Part shown: positions 33,037 through 42,924 of the stretch, piece by piece
Layout: the number at the start of each line of letters is the position of its first letter
Position numbering within the stretch: position 1 is the stretch's first letter
Notes under the pieces: model-generated
Database searches by the model: none
Told to the model about the DNA's origin: nothing
The model's input: only the letters and a program-made list of their open reading frames with translations
Origin: Flavobacterium sp. JAS
Lineage (GTDB): Bacteria; Bacteroidota; Bacteroidia; Flavobacteriales; Flavobacteriaceae
Direction of reading: 5' to 3'
Length of the DNA stretch: 64,000 nucleotides
Assembly: GCF_020991455.1 (NCBI RefSeq)
Contig: NZ_JAJMOX010000017.1
Span: 18,467-82,466, forward strand
Program-made: the position numbers and the translations under genes

Positions 33037-35673
33037 TTATTTCAAACCAGCAATACTTTGCTCGATTGTAGCAATTTTTGCTAATGCATCAGCTTCTTTT
33101 TGCTTTTCGTTTGCCAGAACTTTCTCTGGTGCTCCGGCAACAAATTTCTCATTCGACAATTTTGCCTGAACAGATTTTAAGAAACCTTGTGTGTAAACCA
33201 ACTCTGCGGTCAGTTTTGAGATTTCGGCTTCAACATCAATATTTCCTCCTGAAATTGGAATGAAATATTCATTTGATTTTACACGGAAAGATAATGCACC
33301 TTCAACTTTAGCTGAAACATATTCGAAAGCTGATATATTACCTAATTTCGTTACGATTGTATCAAAATATGTCGAAATGTTCTCGCTGTTGATTGCTTTC
33401 AATTCGATTGCATCTTTAAACGGAATATTTTTATCTTTTCTAATGGTTCTAATTCCTGAAATTACTTCAATTGTATTTTCAAAATCAGTAATCAAACTTG
33501 CGTTGAATAGTTTCAATTCTGGCCAAGTCGAAACAATTAAAGCTTCTTCCGGAGTTCTGTCAGCAATTAAATGCCAAATTTCCTCAGTTAAGAAAGGCAT
33601 AAACGGATGAAGTAATTTCAAGTTACTTTCTAACATTTCGATTGCTTTATCAAACGTTGCTTTATTAATTGGTTGTTGATATGCCGGTTTAATCATCTCT
33701 AAAAACCAAGAACAGAAATCATCCCAAACCAATTTATAAATCGCCATTAAAGAATCTGAAATTCTGTATTTCTCAAAATTATCTTCAATGTCAACTAAAG
33801 TTTGTTGCAACTTCGCTTCGTACCATTCGATCGCTACTTTTGATGATTCCGGTTGTGGAATAGTATCTGAAACTTCCCAACCTTTAATCAATCTAACAGC
33901 ATTCCATATTTTATTAGTAAATGATTTTCCTTGAAGACATAATTCTTCATCAAACATAATGTCATTTCCTGCAGAAGCACTCAAAAGTAATCCTACACGA
34001 ACTCCATCTGCACCAAATTTTTCGATCAAGTCTAAAGGATCAGGAGAATTTCCTAATGACTTAGACATTTTACGACGTTGTTTATCACGAACTAAACCCG
34101 TTAAATATACATTTGTAAATGGTTTTTCACCAGCATATTCGTAACCTGCAATAATCATTCTGGCAACCCAGAAAAACAAAATATCCGGACCTGTTACCAA
34201 GTCATTTGTTGGATAATAATATTTATAATCTGCACTTTCCGGATCCATTATTCCACCAAAAACTGACATCGGCCACAGCCAAGAAGAAAACCAAGTATCT
34301 AATGCATCAACATCTTGTTTTAAGTCAGATGTTGTTAGTGAATTGTTAGATGTTCTTTCTTGTGCTAATTTTAATGCATCTTCGATGTTTTCTGCAACTA
34401 CGAAATCTTCTTTTCCATCGCCATAATAATAAGCCGGAATTTGTTGTCCCCACCACAACTGACGAGAGATATTCCAATCACGGATATTATTTAACCAATG
34501 TGCATAAGTGTTTTCAAAACGTTTTGGATGCAATTTAATATCTCCATCAACCAAAACAGATTGGATTGCAGGTTTTACTAAATCTTCCATTTTCAAAAAC
34601 CATTGATCTGATAATCTTGGTTCGATTACCGCTTTGGTTCTTTCAGATGTTCCAACTTTATTCAAATGGATTTCAGTTTTTGCCAAAGCTCCCATTTCTT
34701 CTAATTCTTTTGCAATTTCGGTACGAACCACAAAGCGATCTTTTCCTTGATAATGTAATCCGAAGCTATTTAGCGTAGCATCTTCATTAAAAATATCAAC
34801 GATTTCAAGATTGTGCTTCTCTCCTAGCGTTTTGTCATTCATATCGTGCGCCGGAGTCACTTTTAAACATCCGGTTCCGAATTCTACATCTACATACTCA
34901 TCTTCGATAATCGGAATTACACGACCACAAATAGGAACGATTGCTTTTTTACCTTTTAAATGGGTAAAACGCTCATCGTTTGGATTAATACAGATTGCAG
35001 TATCTCCAAAAATAGTTTCAGGACGTGTTGTGGCAATGGTCAAAAATTCCTCAGTTCCTTCAATTTTATATTTTAAGAAAAATAATTTTCCTTGTTGTTC
35101 TTCATAAATAACTTCTTCGTCAGATAAAGTTGTTTTTGCTTCAGGATCCCAGTTTACCATTCGATATCCTCTATAGATTAATCCTTTATTATATAAATCA
35201 ACAAATGACTTAATTACAGAAGCAGACATATCAGGATCCATCGTAAATTTGGTTCTTTCCCAATCGCAAGAAGCACCTAATTTTTTAAGCTGATCAAGGA
35301 TTACGCCACCATATTTATCTGTCCATTCCCAAGCATGTGCTAAAAATTCTTCGCGAGTTAAATCATTTTTATTGATTCCCTCTGCTTTTAATTTAGCTAC
35401 AACTTTTGCTTCAGTCGCAATCGATGCGTGATCCGTTCCCGGAACCCAACAAGCATTGAAACCCTTAAGACGTGCTCTACGAATTAAAACATCCTGAATT
35501 GTATTGTTCAACATATGCCCCATGTGCAAGACTCCTGTCACGTTTGGCGGCGGAATTACAATTGTATAAGGTGTTCTATGATCTGGCTCTGAATGAAAAT
35601 AATTGTTTTTCATCCAGTAATCATACCATTTATTCTCGATCGTCTTAGCGTCAAACTGTGCTGGAATTGTCAT
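33037..35673 (-). CDS. valS: valyl-tRNA synthetase
   Basis: ValS charges tRNA-Val and edits misattached threonine. At 878 residues it is a full-length class Ia enzyme. The HIGH-type motif is in PPPNVTGVLHMGHMLNN near residue 45. The editing domain has TTRPETIFGDTAICINP. The second signature KMSKSLGN follows YLTGLVRDKQRR. The anticodon-binding region contains PFMPFLTEEIWH, and a C-terminal coiled coil (ISKLTAELVYTQGFLKSVQAKL) completes it. It is transcribed alone. The upstream gap is filled by a TTTAAT-type palindromic repeat. Confidence 0.97.
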   Translation of the reverse strand: MTIPAQFDAKTIENKWYDYWMKNNYFHSEPDHRTPYTIVIPPPNVTGVLHMGHMLNNTIQDVLIRRARLKGFNACWVPGTDHASIATEAKVVAKLKAEGINKNDLTREEFLAHAWEWTDKYGGVILDQLKKLGASCDWERTKFTMDPDMSASVIKSFVDLYNKGLIYRGYRMVNWDPEAKTTLSDEEVIYEEQQGKLFFLKYKIEGTEEFLTIATTRPETIFGDTAICINPNDERFTHLKGKKAIVPICGRVIPIIEDEYVDVEFGTGCLKVTPAHDMNDKTLGEKHNLEIVDIFNEDATLNSFGLHYQGKDRFVVRTEIAKELEEMGALAKTEIHLNKVGTSERTKAVIEPRLSDQWFLKMEDLVKPAIQSVLVDGDIKLHPKRFENTYAHWLNNIRDWNISRQLWWGQQIPAYYYGDGKEDFVVAENIEDALKLAQERTSNNSLTTSDLKQDVDALDTWFSSWLWPMSVFGGIMDPESADYKYYYPTNDLVTGPDILFFWVARMIIAGYEYAGEKPFTNVYLTGLVRDKQRRKMSKSLGNSPDPLDLIEKFGADGVRVGLLLSASAGNDIMFDEELCLQGKSFTNKIWNAVRLIKGWEVSDTIPQPESSKVAIEWYEAKLQQTLVDIEDNFEKYRISDSLMAIYKLVWDDFCSWFLEMIKPAYQQPINKATFDKAIEMLESNLKLLHPFMPFLTEEIWHLIADRTPEEALIVSTWPELKLFNASLITDFENTIEVISGIRTIRKDKNIPFKDAIELKAINSENISTYFDTIVTKLGNISAFEYVSAKVEGALSFRVKSNEYFIPISGGNIDVEAEISKLTAELVYTQGFLKSVQAKLSNEKFVAGAPEKVLANEKQKEADALAKIATIEQSIAGLK

Positions 35674-35689
35674 TTTATCGTGGATATGT

Positions 35690-35792
35690 TTAATTGTTGG
35701 TTTAACCGTTTAATTGTTAATTTGTTTAATCGTTGATTTGTTATGTTTTTAAACCAATTAAACGATTAAACAGTTAAACAAATAAACAGTAA
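35690..35792. repeat. AATTAAACGATTAAAC-type palindromic repeat upstream of valS
   Basis: GTTTAATTGTTAATTTG, TTTAATCGTTG and, on the far side, AATTAAACGATTAAACAG form a large imperfect hairpin. The same word family occurs at 46459-46531, 46938-46961 and about 54680-54710. Confidence 0.6.
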
Positions 35793-35873
35793 AAAAAAAC
35801 TGGTTCAATTTTTGTAATTATAACTGACAGCAAAAGTAAATAATTAAAGACACTATAAAAAGCGAAATAAAAA

Positions 35874-35904
35874 TTTGTGTATTAATTAAAACAAAGTATA
35901 TTTA
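35874..35904 (+). promoter_or_regulatory. probable promoter of the DUF1573 gene
   Basis: TTTG at 35874-35877 lies 19 bases before TATATTTA (35897-35904), which differs from TAnnTTTG only in the last base. Confidence 0.45.
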
Positions 35905-35927
35905 CTTACAATTTAAAATAATTTCAA

Positions 35928-36308
35928 ATGAAAAATGTTGCCACTTTTATTGTAATCGCATTGTTTTGTACAATTGGTTATGCGCAAAACGGCCCAAAAA
36001 TTGAATTTGCCGCCCTAGACAACACAATCGATTATGGAAAAATTTCTAAGGGTGATAATGGAGTTCGCTCTTTTGAATTTACAAACACAGGAGATGCACC
36101 ACTATTAATTACTGCTGCAGAATCTACTGTAAGCTCAATTGTCGTTACAAAACCTGCCGCAGCTATTTTGCCAGGAAAAAAAGGAAAAATTGATGTAAAA
36201 TACAATATGATTTCCGGTCCTATTCGTAAAACAATTACTGTTGAAACCAATGCTGTAAACTATCCTGACGGTAGAGTTGCCTTAAAAATTAAAGGAGAAG
36301 TTTTATAA
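35928..36308 (+). CDS. DUF1573 secreted protein
   Basis: The 126 residues have a signal peptide (ATFIVIALFCTIGYAQ) and one DUF1573 domain. Its markers are IDYGKISKGDNGVRSFEFTNTGDAPLLITAAESTVSS and the final strands ITVETNAVNYPDGRVALKIKGEV. This is an Ig-like ASH/MSP-type fold found in many Bacteroidota envelope proteins; its role is not known. The conserved Cys of some members (after TAA) is replaced by Glu-Ser here. It is transcribed alone. Confidence 0.88.
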   Translation: MKNVATFIVIALFCTIGYAQNGPKIEFAALDNTIDYGKISKGDNGVRSFEFTNTGDAPLLITAAESTVSSIVVTKPAAAILPGKKGKIDVKYNMISGPIRKTITVETNAVNYPDGRVALKIKGEVL

Positions 36309-36332
36309 AAACAATAAAATCTAAAAAATAAT

Positions 36333-36368
36333 AAAAGCCGTTTCTTATTAAAGAAACGGCTTTTTTTT
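36333..36368 (+). terminator. terminator after the DUF1573 gene
   Basis: AAAAGCCGTTTCTT and its inverse form a 14-bp stem around ATTA, followed by a T-run. Confidence 0.85.
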
Positions 36369-36387
36369 ATGAATACAATTCTGGATT

Positions 36388-36420
36388 AAACCCGACAGGT
36401 TTTAAAAACCTGTCGGGTTT
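36388..36420 (-). terminator. terminator after the small lipoprotein gene (minus)
   Basis: AAACCCGACAGGTTTT pairs with its inverse over a short A-rich loop. The CCCGACAG stem is shared with the purU/katG terminator at 2391-2432. Confidence 0.75.
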
Positions 36421-36455
36421 GTCTAGAATATGATAAAAGTTAGATTGTCTAACTT

Positions 36456-36938
36456 TTATTTACCAGTACATTCAACTGTTGCAAATTTATATTTTACGTT
36501 TACAAAATCAATTGGTTTATCTTTTACTAAATAAGTAACACCCATAGTGGTTTGCATCGTTCCGTTTCCTAGAATAAGTTGTTTGTCACGTTTTAAAAAT
36601 GCCATTGGGTTTTTGAACTTTGTATCTTTATTGGCAGTATCAACAAAAGTATAATCTATAAATAAAGTATCACCTTTAAATTCTCCTGCTACTTCACCGG
36701 TTCTTACCGGCGCTTTAGCAACTTTCATTATCATATCTCCAGATACCTTTCCGTTTTTTAATGTATTTACTTTTAAATCAATTGTGTCTTTTTCATATAT
36801 CGCTTTATAACATTGAACACTTACAACTTTTTCTCCATCAGCTTTTGCAGCTTCAAGTTCTTTCTTTTTTTCATCGTTTTTACAACTTTGGAATCCAATG
36901 CAAGCTATAAGCAAGCAAAATATAACTGGTTTTTTCAT
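36456..36938 (-). CDS. small lipoprotein of unknown family
   Basis: The start at 36938 (MKKPVIFCLLIACIGFQSC) gives a clean lipoprotein signal with lipobox Cys19. An upstream ATG at 36959 would add seven residues before it. The mature 140 residues contain beta-strand-like segments: YEKDTIDLKVNTLKNGKVSGDMIM, EVAGEFKGDTLFIDYTF and QLILGNGTMQTTMGVTYL. These suggest a small barrel that measures out like copper-resistance or lipocalin-type lipoproteins. I recognise no named family. It is transcribed alone, and the type IX operon terminator lies just upstream. Confidence 0.7.
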   Translation of the reverse strand: MKKPVIFCLLIACIGFQSCKNDEKKKELEAAKADGEKVVSVQCYKAIYEKDTIDLKVNTLKNGKVSGDMIMKVAKAPVRTGEVAGEFKGDTLFIDYTFVDTANKDTKFKNPMAFLKRDKQLILGNGTMQTTMGVTYLVKDKPIDFVNVKYKFATVECTGK

Positions 36939-36980
36939 AATTAAATATTTTAAGTTCATTGTTATTTTATAAAATTAAAT

Positions 36981-37012
36981 AAAAAAGAAGCCAAAAAAAA
37001 GGCTTCTTTTTA
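36981..37012 (-). terminator. terminator of the type IX cargo operon
   Basis: AAAAAGAAGCC pairs with GGCTTCTTTTT over an eight-base A loop, placed just after the OmpA-type gene on the minus strand. Confidence 0.75.
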
Positions 37013-37056
37013 AAATTATATTTTTTCTTATTTCTAACAGATTTAAATCGGCTTAT

Positions 37057-39165
37057 CTATAATTTCTTAATGACAAATTCGCTTCTTCTGTTTAATTCGT
37101 GCTCTTCTTCTGAACAGGAATCATCTGTTTTACATTTTATAATTGGCACAGATTCTCCGTAACCTTTGGCAGTAACTCTGCTTGCATTTATCCCAGACTG
37201 AATAATAAATTCTCTGGTCGAATTAGCTCTTTTTTGCGACAAGTCTTCATTAAATTTAGCATTTCCGCGCGAATCTGTATGCGAACCAATTTCGATAACC
37301 ATTCCCGGATATTTATTCATCAAAGCTACAACTCTGCCTAAAACTACTTTAGATTCTTTACGGATGTACCACATATTGTAATCAAAATAAATAGGGTCTG
37401 TTTTGATTATTAATCTGTCCTTATTATCTTTTACAACATCTTTTTCCTGCTTTAAAATCTCAGCAACTTTTTCTTTCTTCTTAACTTCTGCCGCTTCCGC
37501 TAAAGCAATAGCAGCCAAAGCTTCTTTTTTCTTATTTTCCTCTTCTATAATAATCTCTTGTTTTCTTTTATTTTCTGCATTTTGCTTTTCTTCCAATTTA
37601 ATTGCTTCTAAAGATTTAAGCGCCAATGAACCGTCGTTAGTTTGATATCTTACTTTTCCTATCACCAAAGTTTTCGATTCATTTGTGTATTTTTCTTTAA
37701 ATGCCACAACTGTATAAGCACTTTCGCAAGCAACAGTAAAACTAAATTTCCCGTCTGAAGTTGTAGTAAATGTGCTTAATGTCTTTTTATCTGAATCTTG
37801 CAATATTACAGTCGCATTTTCAAGAACCAAATTGGTATTAATATCTGTAATTGTTCCTGCAATAAACTGCTTACAATCTTCTACAATTAAATCTTTTGTT
37901 TCTTTAAACGAATAAATATCGTCATTTCCTTTTCCGCCTTCTCTATTGGATGCAAAATATCCTTCTTTGGTATCTGAATCAATATTAAAGGCAAAATCAT
38001 CCAAATTAGAATTCAAAGGCAAACCAATATTAACCGCTTTTGTATGTTCATTTCCTTTAGTTTCTGAAACAAAAACATCAAGTGATCCGTAACCCAAATG
38101 TCCATCTGAAGAAAAATAAAGTTTATTATCTGCCGAAACAAAAGGGAATTGTTCTCTTTTATCTGTATTTACTTCCGGACCTAAATTTCGCGGCGTATCA
38201 AACGCTCCTTTATTTACATTTACCGAATAGATATCAAACGAGCCTAAACTTCCAGGCATATCTGATGCAAAGTACAATACTTTTTCATCTGGACTTAGAG
38301 CAGGATGTTCTACAGAATAATTTGGACTATTGAAAGGTAATGAAACTATATTTTTCCATTTTCCGTCAACCAATTCGGCTTTAAAAATTTGAAGATTAGA
38401 AATTTTCTGATCGTTCTTTTTCCTTCTTCCTTTCTTAGAATTATTTCGCGTAAAGTAAATCGTTTTTCCATCTTTTGTAAAAATAGCATTCGATTCGTGC
38501 ATTCCGGTTTTTAATTCATCAGCAAAATAACTAATATCTGCATCGGTAGAATTAATGTTTTGAAGTGGCACTTTTACAATATTCAAATAGGTTTCATTAT
38601 CCCATTTAAATTTTTTATCAAATAATCCTGGTTTTAGCTTTACTCCGGCAAACACTAAATTGTCTTTATATTTTACAGCACCAAATTCAGAATTTGGAGT
38701 ATTTATAGCCAGATTTTTAATCTCAAATCGTTTCCCAATTGCTGACACATTTTCTAATGTTTTAATCTCATTTTCGAAATTAGCAACATCTTCAGTTTTA
38801 CCGGATTTACTGTAATATTCTCTTAAAACAGCATTTGCATCATCATAACTATTTGTAGCTTTTAGCGCCTGAGCATATCTAAAATAATAGTCCCGACTTA
38901 AATCGTTACTATAACTTTTAATTAAAAGTCTATAATAACGTTGTGCTTTTATCAGATCATTGGTATAATAATAAGAGTCTGCCAGATTTTTAATAACTTC
39001 CTGAGAAGGTTTTTCTTCGGCAAGCTTTCCATATAATGTAATGGCTTCTGCATAATATGTTTTATCAAAAAAACGTTTGGCTCTAACCAAATCATTATCC
39101 TGAGCATTTATAAACTGTATTGAAAATACGAATATAATAACGAGTAGTTTTTTCATATTTTTCAT
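37057..39165 (-). CDS. PD40-repeat and OmpA-domain outer-membrane lipoprotein-like protein
   Basis: The start at 39165 (MKNMKKLLVIIFVFSIQFINAQ) leaves one base after the upstream stop and gives a good signal peptide. About 702 residues follow this order: TPR-like N-terminus (AKRFFDKTYYAEAITLYGKL), beta-propeller PD40 repeats (SVEHPALSPDEKVLYFASDMPG, REQFPFVSADNKLYFSSDG), a carboxypeptidase-regulatory-like domain (AGTITDINTNLVLENATVIL), a KKKE-rich linker and an OmpA peptidoglycan-binding domain (MVIEIGSHTDSRGNAKFNEDLSQKRA). Proteins of this order sit with PorP/SprF genes. They link the type IX system or its cargo to peptidoglycan. Confidence 0.88.
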   Translation of the reverse strand: MKNMKKLLVIIFVFSIQFINAQDNDLVRAKRFFDKTYYAEAITLYGKLAEEKPSQEVIKNLADSYYYTNDLIKAQRYYRLLIKSYSNDLSRDYYFRYAQALKATNSYDDANAVLREYYSKSGKTEDVANFENEIKTLENVSAIGKRFEIKNLAINTPNSEFGAVKYKDNLVFAGVKLKPGLFDKKFKWDNETYLNIVKVPLQNINSTDADISYFADELKTGMHESNAIFTKDGKTIYFTRNNSKKGRRKKNDQKISNLQIFKAELVDGKWKNIVSLPFNSPNYSVEHPALSPDEKVLYFASDMPGSLGSFDIYSVNVNKGAFDTPRNLGPEVNTDKREQFPFVSADNKLYFSSDGHLGYGSLDVFVSETKGNEHTKAVNIGLPLNSNLDDFAFNIDSDTKEGYFASNREGGKGNDDIYSFKETKDLIVEDCKQFIAGTITDINTNLVLENATVILQDSDKKTLSTFTTTSDGKFSFTVACESAYTVVAFKEKYTNESKTLVIGKVRYQTNDGSLALKSLEAIKLEEKQNAENKRKQEIIIEEENKKKEALAAIALAEAAEVKKKEKVAEILKQEKDVVKDNKDRLIIKTDPIYFDYNMWYIRKESKVVLGRVVALMNKYPGMVIEIGSHTDSRGNAKFNEDLSQKRANSTREFIIQSGINASRVTAKGYGESVPIIKCKTDDSCSEEEHELNRRSEFVIKKL

Positions 39166-39166
39166 C

Positions 39167-40102
39167 TTAAAAGAATCTTGGCGATTTATCATATCCTTTT
39201 CCTAATAAATCTAAATCAAAAAGCAGCATAATTTCATGCGTTCCCGAATTAAACTGTCCTAAATTTGAAAGTGTATAATCATAAGCATAACCAACTCTCA
39301 AAGATGGTGTAACATTGATATTTACTAAAGCACTCACAGCATCGTCTATTCTATAAGCTGCACCAAGTTCAAACTTGTTATTATAGAGAACATTCGCCGT
39401 TAAATCTACAGAAACTGGCGCTCCTTTTACAAATTTCGCCATGAATGCAGGTTTTACCTTCCACATATCATTGACCTGAAAAACATATCCCGCAGTTAAG
39501 AAAGTATGAATCGCTTCTTCTCCAAAAGCATTAATACCTGACTTTTCTTCGATGTATTTTGATTTCAATAAATTTGGTGCTGATATTCCGGCATAAAAAT
39601 TATCTCTAAAATAATAAACTCCAACTCCAATATTAGGTTTAGTAGCATTAATATCCTGAGTGAAAGCTATATCTGTAGCTGCATTTCCGGATTGTAGCTG
39701 GAATCCGTTAAAATTACTTTGCATTGACGAAAATCCGGCTTTTAGTCCTAATGAAAGCTTGTTTTTACCTCCTAAATTTAAAACATAAGCAAAGTCAGCA
39801 TAAACATTATTTTCTTTTTTAGCGCCGTCTCCAATATCATCTGAGACCAATGATAGGCCAACTTCAATCTTTTCAGATAAAGCTGTATGTCCAAAAAAGG
39901 TAAAAGTTTTTGGTGCTCCGTATGCTCCAACCCATTGTGTTCTGTACAAACCACCAAAATTCATCATTAAAGGAGTTCCGGTTGCATATGCAGGGTTAAC
40001 CACACTCATATTATACATATAATGGGTATATTCTGGGTCCTGCTGTGCCGAAGCGGGTAGTATATAGAGGAGAAAAAGTATAAAAAGTATTATTTTTTTC
40101 AT
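39167..40102 (-). CDS. PorP/SprF family type IX secretion outer-membrane protein
   Basis: The 311 residues form a signal peptide followed by an outer-membrane beta-barrel with the PorP/SprF opening DPEYTHYMYNMSVVNPAYATGTPLMMNFGGLYRTQWVG. The barrel ends with LRVGYAYDYTLSNLGQFNSGTHEIML, as usual in the family. SprF-type proteins help secrete or anchor type B cargo at the cell surface. It lies 32 bases after a large type B cargo gene and directly before an OmpA/PD40 gene, so the three make one operon and probably one functional unit. Confidence 0.93.
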   Translation of the reverse strand: MKKIILFILFLLYILPASAQQDPEYTHYMYNMSVVNPAYATGTPLMMNFGGLYRTQWVGAYGAPKTFTFFGHTALSEKIEVGLSLVSDDIGDGAKKENNVYADFAYVLNLGGKNKLSLGLKAGFSSMQSNFNGFQLQSGNAATDIAFTQDINATKPNIGVGVYYFRDNFYAGISAPNLLKSKYIEEKSGINAFGEEAIHTFLTAGYVFQVNDMWKVKPAFMAKFVKGAPVSVDLTANVLYNNKFELGAAYRIDDAVSALVNINVTPSLRVGYAYDYTLSNLGQFNSGTHEIMLLFDLDLLGKGYDKSPRFF

Positions 40103-40134
40103 TTGAAAATTATATTAAATAATGTAAAAAAGAA

Positions 40135-42765
40135 TTATCGATTTAAATAAAGTCGTCCTTGCTTAGGAGGTTTATTGTCTTTATTAAATTGGATAACATA
40201 AAAATAAACTCCATTTGGCGCCACTCCACCGTTAAGCCCTTTGTTCTCGTAATTTATTCCGTCCCAGCCTGGTTTATCTTTTCCACCTTTATACATTCCG
40301 TTTCCGTATCTGTTAAAAATCTCGATGGTATAATTCGGATATAAAAATTCAATATTTGTAATTTCAAACAAATCGTTCACGCCATCTCCATTGGGAGAAA
40401 ATCCATCAGGAATAAAGAAAGGATATTGAGGAGAATCGCATTCGATTAAAGAAACTGTTACCGGAGTACTTTGTTCAGAATAACAGTTTGTCGTTGTCGA
40501 TAAATCAAACCCATAATAAATAGTTCTATTGACCAGAGGAGTTGACGAAGGCAATAAATTTCCATTATTAGGAGCATCATACCAAACCACTGTCGAAGGT
40601 GAACTTGTTTTATTAGATAAATCTAAAATTGTAGGATTATCTACTCCGCAAAAGTCAGCAACATCATTTAATACAGGTGCCGGAGTATCATTTAGGGCAA
40701 CAGTAATCATCGTTGGATCAGATATACATCTTAATGTAGTCTGTCTTAAATAATAGTTTTCTGCTTTTAAAACATAAGTACTTGCAAGAGGTGTTGTTGC
40801 TGTTGCAGAATCATACCAGGTGTATTGAGCTCCTTTTGGTTCTAAGTTAGCAATGGTAGCACCATCAACTTTACAAAACTCCTGATTATTTGCAGCAGGG
40901 GCAACGGGAATTGAATTTACAGAAAAAACATCTGACACACCACTTACATCAATACTACAACCAGTGATATTATTAGTCAACTTTATAATCGAAATTGTTG
41001 TAACTCCTGTATTAATAATAAAATTGGCAGGAATTGCAAAACTGGCATTACCATTCGAAGTGGTTAACACCACCGTTTGTACTGTAGCGGTATTACTTCC
41101 AAAAAGTATATATGATAAGGTAACATCTGTTAAGGTTCCTAATCCTGAAACTGATGCTGTAACTTGTTCTCCAAAACAAACATCGGCGACTTGCATTCTC
41201 AAACTTGTGGCATTTGGCAGCGGATTTATTAAGATATTACCTTTTAAGTTTGCACTATTTACACATTGTGAAATTACATGAGTAATTGCAGTAATAGTAA
41301 CAACTGAAGTTCCACTTTTTTGATTTAATATTCCCGGAACAATAAAATCATTTGAAACACCACCGACAAAGGTTAATCTTGCAATTTGCGATGAAGCATT
41401 GTTGGCTCCTGTAAGATTGTAAACAATATCATATTCACCATCTGCAAGTTTTACAGCATCTGTGATCTGGATAGTTCCATCCTCATTTTGACAAACAGTT
41501 GCAGGAGTTATTTTAGCACCCGCTAAATCCGGAATTGGATAAACAATTAATTCATCTGACAGGTTATTTATAATGTTAGTGCATTTCTTTAAACTATTTA
41601 CAGCAACTATGCTTACAATATCAACCTTAAAACGACCAACCGTCTGAAAGTAACTTGAACTAATTGGGAATATAAGAACTCCGTTTATAAAGTTTGCTAC
41701 TATTGTTTCTCTTCGAGCTCTTGGTCCCGAAACATCAAACGTAACATAATAAGCTCCATTTGGGATAACTGCGTTTCCTCTTGTAATAGTTACTGAATAT
41801 TGCGCTGTTAAAAGTTCTGTTTCACAAATATCTGAATTTACCTGAACAATTGCACCAGTAAAATCAAGTTTGCTTTCAAGATAAATTTGAATAATAGTTT
41901 GTGCATCTGGACAGATTGTATTTGAAGAAGCAACTACGTAACTAAAAAAAAATCCGCCACTCCCAAATTTATTATGTATATTTTGTATATCAATAAAATG
42001 ATCGTCATTAGAAGTTAGTTCTCCGGTATTATTCAAATCAAACCAAATTCCATTAGTATCTTCTCCTGACAGTGCATCAAACAGATCATAATTATTATAG
42101 GAGGTTAAATCATCGTCTCCACACAAAATTAAGTTATTTCCCAATCCTGATTTGGGTGCTTTTTCCACAGTCACTACAACTATTGATGACATTGCCGGAC
42201 AAGTGCCTATAGCTGGCATAGTATATGTAAATTGGAAATTTCCTTCTAAATTTTCTACGTTAAATATTGAAGATGGCATATTTTGACCAGTAGTATCATT
42301 GTGCCATTTGCCATTCGATTGTGGTCCTAGACTGAGTCCGCTAAAGGCATTAAAAAGATTATAATTCCTCATATCACTACAGACTGTCACATTGGGAGAA
42401 CTAACTCCTGAATAACCTCCGATAGTAACTTGTACTATAGCCGAATCATCTGTACAACCACTAACACCACTAACTGTGTATCTATAACGATAAACACCGC
42501 TCCTGCGAATAGCTTGTGCATTCAAAATACCAGTAGTAGCGTTAAGCCCTCCTGAATTGTCTACATCTGCCCAAACTCCACCGGAAACTGGTGTACCATT
42601 TAATTTTGCAAACAAATTGATTGTTTGATTGGCATTATTTGGAATATCACAAACTGTAAATACGTTATCATCGCCTGCACATTGTGCATGAATTATAGAA
42701 GGAAAAATTGATAAAAAAACAAAAATTAAAAAAATTTGTAAGAAATTATTGTAATTTTTAACCAT
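40135..42765 (-). CDS. large surface protein with type IX type B sorting domain
   Basis: The 876-residue protein has an N-terminal signal peptide (IFLIFVFLSIFPSIIHAQ). Repeated Ig-like segments follow, with CxD and VTV patterns. The last 90 residues are a gliding-motility/type B sorting domain: PFFIPDGFSPNGDGVNDLFEITN, YPNYTIEIFNRYGN, GWDGINYENKGLNGG and PNGVYFYVIQF. The C-terminal domain targets it through the type IX secretion system to the surface. Its likely partner is the PorP/SprF gene that follows. The ligand is unknown; an adhesin or cell-surface filament is plausible. Confidence 0.92.
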   Translation of the reverse strand: MVKNYNNFLQIFLIFVFLSIFPSIIHAQCAGDDNVFTVCDIPNNANQTINLFAKLNGTPVSGGVWADVDNSGGLNATTGILNAQAIRRSGVYRYRYTVSGVSGCTDDSAIVQVTIGGYSGVSSPNVTVCSDMRNYNLFNAFSGLSLGPQSNGKWHNDTTGQNMPSSIFNVENLEGNFQFTYTMPAIGTCPAMSSIVVVTVEKAPKSGLGNNLILCGDDDLTSYNNYDLFDALSGEDTNGIWFDLNNTGELTSNDDHFIDIQNIHNKFGSGGFFFSYVVASSNTICPDAQTIIQIYLESKLDFTGAIVQVNSDICETELLTAQYSVTITRGNAVIPNGAYYVTFDVSGPRARRETIVANFINGVLIFPISSSYFQTVGRFKVDIVSIVAVNSLKKCTNIINNLSDELIVYPIPDLAGAKITPATVCQNEDGTIQITDAVKLADGEYDIVYNLTGANNASSQIARLTFVGGVSNDFIVPGILNQKSGTSVVTITAITHVISQCVNSANLKGNILINPLPNATSLRMQVADVCFGEQVTASVSGLGTLTDVTLSYILFGSNTATVQTVVLTTSNGNASFAIPANFIINTGVTTISIIKLTNNITGCSIDVSGVSDVFSVNSIPVAPAANNQEFCKVDGATIANLEPKGAQYTWYDSATATTPLASTYVLKAENYYLRQTTLRCISDPTMITVALNDTPAPVLNDVADFCGVDNPTILDLSNKTSSPSTVVWYDAPNNGNLLPSSTPLVNRTIYYGFDLSTTTNCYSEQSTPVTVSLIECDSPQYPFFIPDGFSPNGDGVNDLFEITNIEFLYPNYTIEIFNRYGNGMYKGGKDKPGWDGINYENKGLNGGVAPNGVYFYVIQFNKDNKPPKQGRLYLNR

Positions 42766-42924
42766 AAACTAGTATTTTTGCATAAACTTAATAAAATATT
42801 AACGCTCGTTGGTCAAAAAAAATAATTTAACAGTTAATTTTTCACAAAATTCAAGCATACTACAAAAATATTACTGATAATCATTATTTTAATTCAAAAG
42901 AATGAATTTATTTTAATCGAATTT

